Origin: Beroe forskalii
Lineage: Eukaryota; Ctenophora; Nuda; Beroida; Beroidae
DNA: 64,000 bases
Direction: 5' to 3'
Assembly (NCBI GenBank): GCA_011033025.1
Contig: WFMF01000368.1
Coordinates: 1 to 64,000 of the forward strand
Positions 63,909 through 64,000 of the stretch are shown here, one piece after another. The translations under genes and the position numbers were made by a program. Under the pieces are notes generated by a model, which saw nothing but the letters and a program-made list of their open reading frames with translations, made no database searches and had not been told where the DNA came from. Within the stretch, counting starts at the first letter, position 1, and each line of letters begins with the position of its first letter.

Positions 63909-64000
63909 GTAAGCTGACGCGCGAAGTGGGGTCGGGTACGAAATAAAGGCGGGTTGGAAGTCGTGGAATATATCATGATTTAGAATGGTAAATTGATAGC

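Noticed and set aside
1-64000. tRNA, rRNA and spliceosomal RNA genes
   Set aside because: I looked by eye for A/B-box and T-loop motifs and conserved rRNA or snRNA cores and found none; a covariance-model search would be needed to exclude them.

Overview
This window is eukaryotic nuclear DNA from an invertebrate animal. It contains GT-AG introns, animal-specific domain families (a thrombospondin C-terminal domain next to a laminin-G-like domain, a KIF23/MKLP1 kinesin with an Arf6-binding tail, rhodopsin-class and methuselah/adhesion-class GPCRs), LINE and DNA-transposon remains, and many minisatellites. The sequence alone does not tell me the phylum. No bacterial, organellar or viral genome features were seen.

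Layout. 1-16.9 kb is gene-poor: a decayed LINE with RNase H (2.3-3.8 kb), pyrimidine and 17-bp minisatellites, a two-copy TIR transposon (8.2-12.4 kb) carrying younger nested insertions, the first copy of a poly-G-ended VNTR element (13.7-14.8 kb), and the 3' end of a CR1-like LINE (16.4-16.9 kb). 16.95-19.89 kb (+) is a five-exon class A GPCR that looks complete. 21.6-25.0 kb (+) holds seven exons of a secreted protein that runs from a thrombospondin C-terminal domain into a LamG-like domain; its 5' and 3' ends were not found. 26.1-45.4 kb (+) holds thirteen exons of a KIF23/MKLP1-type kinesin whose P-loop half is missing from the window and whose 3' end is unresolved; its introns are filled with MULE, foldback, poly-G-ended, hAT-like and minisatellite sequence. 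49.1-59.3 kb (-) is a multi-exon receptor with ShKT, LDLa, SMB and methuselah-like ectodomain modules and a class B2-type 7TM. 60.1-62.0 kb is an hAT-like element with an internal tandem array. At 63.8 kb a probable first coding exon of another gene begins.

The genes do not form an operon or a pathway; they are unrelated neighbours. The most unusual content is in the repeats. Several families share a poly-G or GGG terminus, 6-bp target duplications and internally repetitive, palindrome-rich bodies. Short tandem duplications also lie across splice sites at several exon borders, most strikingly a 69-bp array that copies a 5' splice site about nine times. All splice models were made by eye from reading frame, phase and family similarity, without transcripts.
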